DNA of 64,000 nucleotides from Fimbriimonadaceae bacterium (GTDB lineage Bacteria > Armatimonadota > Fimbriimonadia > Fimbriimonadales > Fimbriimonadaceae), in contig JALHNM010000009.1 in NCBI GenBank assembly GCA_022843485.1, forward strand, positions 32,567-96,566, in the 5' to 3' direction. Below the pieces are notes generated by a model, which saw only the letters and a list, made by a program, of their open reading frames with translations, was not told where the DNA came from and did not search any database. The position numbers were made by a program, and so were the translations under genes. Shown here in pieces: positions 59,945-64,000 of this stretch. Position 1 is the first letter of the stretch, and every line of letters starts with the position of its first letter.

Positions 59945-61132
59945 ATGGGACGACAGGAGACGACGAGGATCGTCGGCGCCATGAGCTTGAACACGAACGG
60001 GAAATCGCACCACCTCCACTTCGCGGCCGTGGAGCCGCTGCGTCAGGACATCCTGGTCATCGGAGGCGCAGGGTACATCGGGTCGGCTCTCTTGCCGAAG
60101 CTGCTCGACGCGGGGCACCGCGTCCGTCTCATGGACCTCTTCCTGTACGGTCGCGAGCCGATCGGGGCGGTCGCCGACCACCCGAACCTCGAGGTCGTCG
60201 AGGCCGACTTCCGGCAGCTCGACCGCCTGATCCAAGCGATGGACGGGGTCGACGCCGTCGTCCACCTCGGGGGCATCGTGGGCGACCCGGCCTGCGCCCT
60301 CGACGAAGAGTTCACGAAGGAGGTCAACGTCTGGGCGACCAAGGTGATCGCAGACTGCGCAAAGGGCATCGGCGTCCCGCGGTTCGTCTTCGCCAGCACG
60401 TGCTCGGTCTATGGGGCGAGCGACGACCTCCTGACCGAGGGCTCGCACCTCAACCCAGTGTCGCTCTACGCCCGGACGAAGATCGGTTGCGAGCGGTTCT
60501 TGCGGTCGATGGCGACGGAGCGATTCCAGCCGACGATCCTGCGGTTCGGCACGGTGTACGGCTTTAGCGGCCGGGTTCGGTTCGACCTCGTCGTCAACTT
60601 GCTGACCGCCAAAGCGATCGTCGACCGGCAGATCACGGTGTTCGGCGAGGAGCAGTGGCGCCCGTTCGTCCACGTGGACGACGCCGCACTCGCGGTCGTC
60701 GCTGCGCTCCAAGCTCCGACCGCCGCGGTCGCGGGCGAGACGTTCAACGTGGGCTCGAACGACCAGAACCTCACGCTCGGGGACGTCGGCCGGTTGATCA
60801 AGAGACTCGTGCCGGAGGCAGAGCTTGTCTGCAGCCCCGTGGATGGCGACCGGCGCAACTACCGGGTCGACTTCACCAAGATCGAGCGCAAGCTTGGTTA
60901 CGCCGCGCGGTGGACGATCGAGCGGGGCGTGAGCCAGGTCATCGAGGCGATGCAGAACGGGCAGGTCTCCGACTACCGCTCGAGTGAGTACAGCAACGTG
61001 AAGTACCTGAGCGAGGAGTCGAGGCGGGACGCCATGCGCACCGAGCGGTCGTACCTTGAAGCCCTCGTCGAGGGCGACCCCAACGAGCGGCCCCTCGGTG
61101 CTCCGATCCCGGTGGCCGCGAACCTCGGCTGA
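59945..61132 (+). CDS. NAD-dependent epimerase/dehydratase (extended SDR)
   Basis: This 395-residue protein has ILVIGGAGYIGSALLPKLL, VVHLGGIVGDPACALDEEFT, FASTCSVYGASDDLLTEGS, the catalytic YARTK (YxxxK) and RFGTVYGFSGRVRFDLVVNL, then FVHVDDAALAV. It resembles UDP-glucose 4-epimerase-like enzymes, with an extra C-terminal tail of about 40 residues. A 36-residue leader precedes the SDR core. ATG 59945 or ATG 59981 are both possible; the former is chosen for GAGG upstream, with little confidence. It probably makes a nucleotide sugar for locus 2. Confidence 0.87.
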   Translation: MGRQETTRIVGAMSLNTNGKSHHLHFAAVEPLRQDILVIGGAGYIGSALLPKLLDAGHRVRLMDLFLYGREPIGAVADHPNLEVVEADFRQLDRLIQAMDGVDAVVHLGGIVGDPACALDEEFTKEVNVWATKVIADCAKGIGVPRFVFASTCSVYGASDDLLTEGSHLNPVSLYARTKIGCERFLRSMATERFQPTILRFGTVYGFSGRVRFDLVVNLLTAKAIVDRQITVFGEEQWRPFVHVDDAALAVVAALQAPTAAVAGETFNVGSNDQNLTLGDVGRLIKRLVPEAELVCSPVDGDRRNYRVDFTKIERKLGYAARWTIERGVSQVIEAMQNGQVSDYRSSEYSNVKYLSEESRRDAMRTERSYLEALVEGDPNERPLGAPIPVAANLG

Positions 61133-61136
61133 TCGG

Positions 61137-62504
61137 TCAATCGATCCCGAACACGTCTCGCCACGAGCCGACGCCGACGACCAAGGCCTGAAGCTGGACG
61201 ACCCGGACCGGTTCGTCGGGGGCGTCCGACGTGATCGTCAGGGTGCCCGTCTTCAAACCCGGCGTCGATGCGTCGAGGGTGATGAGATGGCGGTTCTCGA
61301 CCCCAGCAGCCGCTGAGAACTGCCCGGCCGGGGCGACGAACCCACCGTTCGCGCTGAGCGTGTACCGGAGTGGGGCGATCCCGTTCGCCGTCCAAAGCGC
61401 GACGTCGCCTGAGTTCAGGATCGGGAACTGACGGCCGACGACGCTCCGCACCGGGATCCGGCCGAAGTCGAGCACCGGCGGGCTTTGGACCTTCGGCGGG
61501 ACCCGCATGTCGAGGAAGACCGGCAGGTGCCCGTTCCCGTTGGCGGCCGTGACGAGGGCCTGGGCGATGTCCGGGCCAACCATCGTGTTCCCGGTGATGC
61601 GAAGCAGGGTGTTGAAGCTCGTGCCGTCGTTCCCCCACGACCGGTACGAGTGGTTGGGGTCGTTCCAGGTCGAGTTTGAGTAGCCGACGTTCGGGTTGCC
61701 GAGGTAGTCGAACGCGAGCGAATCGACGAGGCTCCGGCTCATGAGGATGAAGTCGAGCCGGTCGTCCATCTCGCTCGCGGGGTCCTGGGTGTGGACGAAC
61801 CTGAAGCCGTTGTTGTTGTTCCAGTTGCCCGAGGTGCGGATCGGGTCGAAGAACTGGCCGGCGTTGTTCGCCTGGCTGCCCGTGAGCTCAATGTAGGCGA
61901 GGTCGCCCGAACTCTGGATGTTGAAGTCTCCCCCGATGAGGAAAGGCCGGCCCTGGCGCAGCTCGGCGTCGTTTCGGATGATCTGGGCCTCGACCAGCCG
62001 GCGGTCGAAATCGGACTGGGTCGTGCCGGACTTCATGTGCGAGCTATAGACCGAGAGCTTGGAGAGCAGGCCGGTATAGCCGACGAGCCCGAGGTCGTAG
62101 CGCATGATGTTCCTCGGGTGGCGGGGGGCGGTGCCGCCGACGGAGACCGTTGTCACCCCTTCTAGGGTCACCTTGGACCGGCGGTAGATCAGGATGCTGT
62201 TCGTGTCCGGCCCCGCCACGAAGTTGGCGAGCGAATAGTCGCCAGGGCTGCCCTGAGCCGAGTTCATGAGGTTCAGGAACGTGGTGGCCCCGCCCACGTT
62301 GATGAACTCCTGTCCGATGAAGACGTCTGGCACCACCCGGCGCCCCTGGAACTCTCGGAACAGGATCGTTTGGAACTCCGCGACCCGGCCGCTGCTGTAG
62401 TTCGTCACGTTGAACGTGACGACCCGCAACTGCGCCGCCGACGGGACGGAGACGCCGAGCGCGGTCGCGAGCAGGAGGGCGCTCAGGGGGGTGGACCTGG
62501 GCAT
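61137..62504 (-). CDS. Secreted endonuclease/exonuclease/phosphatase-family protein with ASH-like domain
   Basis: This 455-residue protein has a signal peptide (LLLATALGVSVPSAAQ). The DNase-I-like domain follows: LRVVTFNVTNY, IGQEFINVG (catalytic Glu), SVYSSHMKSG, FLIGGDFNIQSSGD (Asp, Asn) and NGHLPVFLDM (catalytic His). A C-terminal region (about 335-450) has VLDFGRIPVRSVVGRQFPIL, NSGDVALW and LTITSDAPDEPVRVVQLQAL, the pattern of ASH/HYDIN-type immunoglobulin-like domains. It may hydrolyse extracellular DNA, phosphoesters or lipids. TACACT lies 7 bases before ATG 62504. The gene ends 4 bases from the epimerase gene. Confidence 0.83.
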   Translation of the reverse strand: MPRSTPLSALLLATALGVSVPSAAQLRVVTFNVTNYSSGRVAEFQTILFREFQGRRVVPDVFIGQEFINVGGATTFLNLMNSAQGSPGDYSLANFVAGPDTNSILIYRRSKVTLEGVTTVSVGGTAPRHPRNIMRYDLGLVGYTGLLSKLSVYSSHMKSGTTQSDFDRRLVEAQIIRNDAELRQGRPFLIGGDFNIQSSGDLAYIELTGSQANNAGQFFDPIRTSGNWNNNNGFRFVHTQDPASEMDDRLDFILMSRSLVDSLAFDYLGNPNVGYSNSTWNDPNHSYRSWGNDGTSFNTLLRITGNTMVGPDIAQALVTAANGNGHLPVFLDMRVPPKVQSPPVLDFGRIPVRSVVGRQFPILNSGDVALWTANGIAPLRYTLSANGGFVAPAGQFSAAAGVENRHLITLDASTPGLKTGTLTITSDAPDEPVRVVQLQALVVGVGSWRDVFGID

Positions 62505-62511
62505 GCGCCGG

Positions 62512-62517
62512 AGTGTA
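62512..62517 (-). promoter_or_regulatory. -10-like hexamer TACACT
   Basis: The hexamer ends 7 bases before ATG 62504 of the DNase-I-fold gene (TACACTCCGGCGCATG), one of the clearest short-spacing examples. Confidence 0.48.
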
Positions 62518-62582
62518 CCTACCGCCCATTAGGGGACCCCGGGAGCGACTCTCGAGTTGTCCGACCCGTAAGAATACTCGTT

Positions 62583-62611
62583 TTGCTTACAGTGTTAAGG
62601 AGTCTTAACGT
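62583..62611 (+). promoter_or_regulatory. Candidate regulated promoter with operator in the spacer
   Basis: TTGCTT (62583-62588), a 17-base spacer and TAACGT (62606-62611) form a possible promoter. The inverted repeat GTTAAG-GAGT-CTTAAC (62594-62609) lies in the spacer and reaches into the -10, so a repressor or spacer-type activator could bind there. Confidence 0.42.
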
Positions 62612-62795
62612 CCAACAGGGCCGGACCCTTCACTCAGCGTTTAGCGAGTAGGTCTCTCCCGGGCCCTTGGGTGAAGGACCTCCGGTTTCGTAAAGTATCC
62701 TGACTTTTGTCGGGCGGGTTGCCGTCCGGTACTCGGATCGCTCGGCCTCCGTTGCTTCGTGGGGGTCTCGGGCGGGCACGAGAGGAGAAACCACC

Positions 62796-64000
62796 TTGCG
62801 CCTCAACACTAAACTGAGCATTCTTGGCCTCGCCGCTCTGTTCGCCGGCTCGGCGTTCGCGGCCCCCTTCACCCCCGGCAACATCGTCGTCAGCCGCATC
62901 GGCGACGGCTCTGCCGCTCTGACGAGCGCCGCCACGGCCGTCTTCCTCGACGAGTTCACCCCCGCGGGCGTGCTGGTTCAGACGATCGCCCTCCCGACCG
63001 CCCTCAACGGCAACAACCGGATCGTCACCAACAGCGGGTCGGCGACCTCCGAGGGTTACATCCAGCGCTCGACCGACAAGAAGTTTCTCGTCGCGGTCGG
63101 CTACGACGCCGCCGTGGGCACGGCGAGCGTTGTCGGTACGGCTTCGAACGTCGTGAACCGCGTCGTCGCCCGAATCGCTGCCGACGGCACGATCGACTCG
63201 ACCACCGCTTTCGACGCCTACAACCAGAACAACATCCGCTCGGCCGCCACGGTCGACGGCAGCAAGTTCTGGACCGCGGGCACCGGCACGCCGGGCACGA
63301 CGGCCGGCACCCGATTCGTCCCGTTCGGCGTCGGCCAGACCTCGACGCTCGTCTCGGACGCTCCGACGAACGTTCGCGTCGTCAAGGTTTTCAACAACCA
63401 GCTCTACGTCTCGTCGATGTCGGGCGCCTTCCGCGGCGTCAACCAGGTCGGCACCGGCCTCCCCGAGGTCCCGGGCTCGCTGACCACGCTGCTCCCGGGC
63501 TTCGACCCGAACACGGCCAGCCCGCAGAACACGTACGATTTCGCCTTCGTCGGCACCGATACGCTGTACGTCTCCAGCGAGGCCTCGACCTCGAACCCGG
63601 GCGTCCAGAAGTGGGTCTTCGACGGCACGAACTGGGTGCTCACCTACACGCTGAGCACGGGCATCCCCGGCGCCACCCCGGGTGTCCGAGGCCTGGTCGT
63701 CGAGCCGCAGTCGAACGGCCAGCACATCATCTGGGCGACCTCGCTCGAGACTAGCGGCAACTCGCTCGTCCGCACGGTCGACGACGGCCCCCTCGCCGCC
63801 TTCTCGATCGTCGCCACGGCTGCGGCCAACACCCGCTTCCGCGGCGTCGAGTTCTCGCCCGAAGGCGCGACGGGCCCCGAGGAGATCTTCCCGACCAGCT
63901 TCAACCGCCTGCGCGGCCGAACGGACGCCGGTGACGTGACGAGCCTCCGCGGCAACGACGCCACCCCGCTCCGCATCTGCCGGTTCATCGTCCCGAACGA
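62796..64000 (+). CDS. Secreted surface-type protein (3' end cut by window edge)
   Basis: At least 401 residues are visible. TTG 62796 lies 8 bases after AGGAG and gives a clear signal peptide (LSILGLAALFAGSAFA, then APF). The mature part is low-charge, rich in Thr/Ser/Gly/Asn and beta-strand prone (NNQLYVSSMSGAFRGVNQ, FVGTDTLYVSSEAS, VQKWVFDGTNWVLTYTLS), like beta-propeller surface proteins. Near the edge, FPTSFNRLRGRTDAGDV and SLRGNDATPLRICR resemble a repeated C-terminal module I associate with Fimbriimonas-type secreted proteins. Strand-specific codon periodicity and absence of stops support it. Function is unknown. Confidence 0.8.
   Translation, partial: MRLNTKLSILGLAALFAGSAFAAPFTPGNIVVSRIGDGSAALTSAATAVFLDEFTPAGVLVQTIALPTALNGNNRIVTNSGSATSEGYIQRSTDKKFLVAVGYDAAVGTASVVGTASNVVNRVVARIAADGTIDSTTAFDAYNQNNIRSAATVDGSKFWTAGTGTPGTTAGTRFVPFGVGQTSTLVSDAPTNVRVVKVFNNQLYVSSMSGAFRGVNQVGTGLPEVPGSLTTLLPGFDPNTASPQNTYDFAFVGTDTLYVSSEASTSNPGVQKWVFDGTNWVLTYTLSTGIPGATPGVRGLVVEPQSNGQHIIWATSLETSGNSLVRTVDDGPLAAFSIVATAAANTRFRGVEFSPEGATGPEEIFPTSFNRLRGRTDAGDVTSLRGNDATPLRICRFIVPN

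Larger units (their letters stand above)
62505..62795. other. Divergent intergenic region (291 bases)
   Basis: It holds the TACACT hexamer for the minus-strand gene and a promoter with an internal inverted repeat for the plus-strand gene (both listed separately), with no coding sequence seen. CCTTCAC and GTGAAGG near 62627 and 62673 form a further inverted repeat. Confidence 0.5.

Noticed and set aside
1..64000. CRISPR arrays, insertion sequences, prophage or attachment sites
   Set aside because: No regularly spaced repeats, transposase or integrase motifs, or tRNA-flanked duplications were seen on either strand.

Overview
The window looks like chromosomal DNA from a GC-rich (roughly mid-60s % by eye), two-membraned (diderm) bacterium. 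Diderm character is supported by an LptF/LptG-type permease next to an LptD-like barrel, a Wza-like export protein, Wzx/Wzy/Wzz proteins and an outer-membrane-type protein ending in Phe. The gene mix and the style of the secreted proteins fit Armatimonadota (Fimbriimonas-like). That is an inference from memory, not from a search. No rRNA, tRNA, CRISPR array, IS element or phage gene was recognised.

Layout. (1) 1-8.5 kb: mixed metabolism: M14 carboxypeptidase (cut by the left edge), outer-membrane-type protein, LhgO-like oxidase, DegT aminotransferase, HAD phosphatase, DUF4870-like protein, an unknown secreted protein and PurB. (2) 8.5-16.6 kb, minus strand: a tight operon of a GT39-like membrane protein, aldo-keto reductase, a stand-alone ACT-domain protein, aspartate kinase, FolP, MeaB and an S33 hydrolase; six of these junctions are short gaps or 4-base NTGA overlaps. 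(3) 16.6-24.2 kb: a lone ABC-2 permease facing an envelope operon (Nth, degenerate GlnE-like protein, PlsY, zinc-ribbon membrane protein, LptF, LptD). (4) 24.3-40.2 kb: first polysaccharide locus: lipoprotein, ManC, BY-kinase-like Wzc, beta-helix protein, WcaF-like acetyltransferase, three GT4 enzymes, AsnB, Wzy, Wzx and a DPPR-synthase-like UbiA protein. (5) 40.1-47.1 kb: ComF, a small LuxR-type regulator, GalK, an M20 dipeptidase, a PepSY protein, Ppa, an HNH protein and PurD. (6) 47.2-61.1 kb, plus strand: second polysaccharide locus: Wza, phosphoglycosyl transferase, GNAT, Wzz, Wzx, two epimerases, four GTs and Wzy. (7) 61.1-64 kb: a secreted DNase-I-fold protein with a C-terminal ASH-like domain, and a secreted protein cut by the right edge.

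The two polysaccharide loci are complementary. Locus 1 has sugar-nucleotide supply (ManC), a copolymerase/kinase and one Wzx/Wzy pair. Locus 2 has the only initiating phosphoglycosyl transferase and the only outer-membrane exporter, plus a second Wzx/Wzy pair and a kinase-less Wzz.

The most notable signals are: (a) about twenty transcription-unit heads with a -10-like hexamer ([T/C]A-N3-T) only 5-13 bases before the start codon, suggesting widespread leaderless or near-leaderless mRNAs; (b) a half-length GlnE homologue without its catalytic aspartates that appears to start at CTG; (c) a strong orphan terminator with two more hairpins just upstream of the HNH gene, suggesting an attenuator or small RNA; (d) a stand-alone ACT-domain protein translationally coupled to aspartate kinase.
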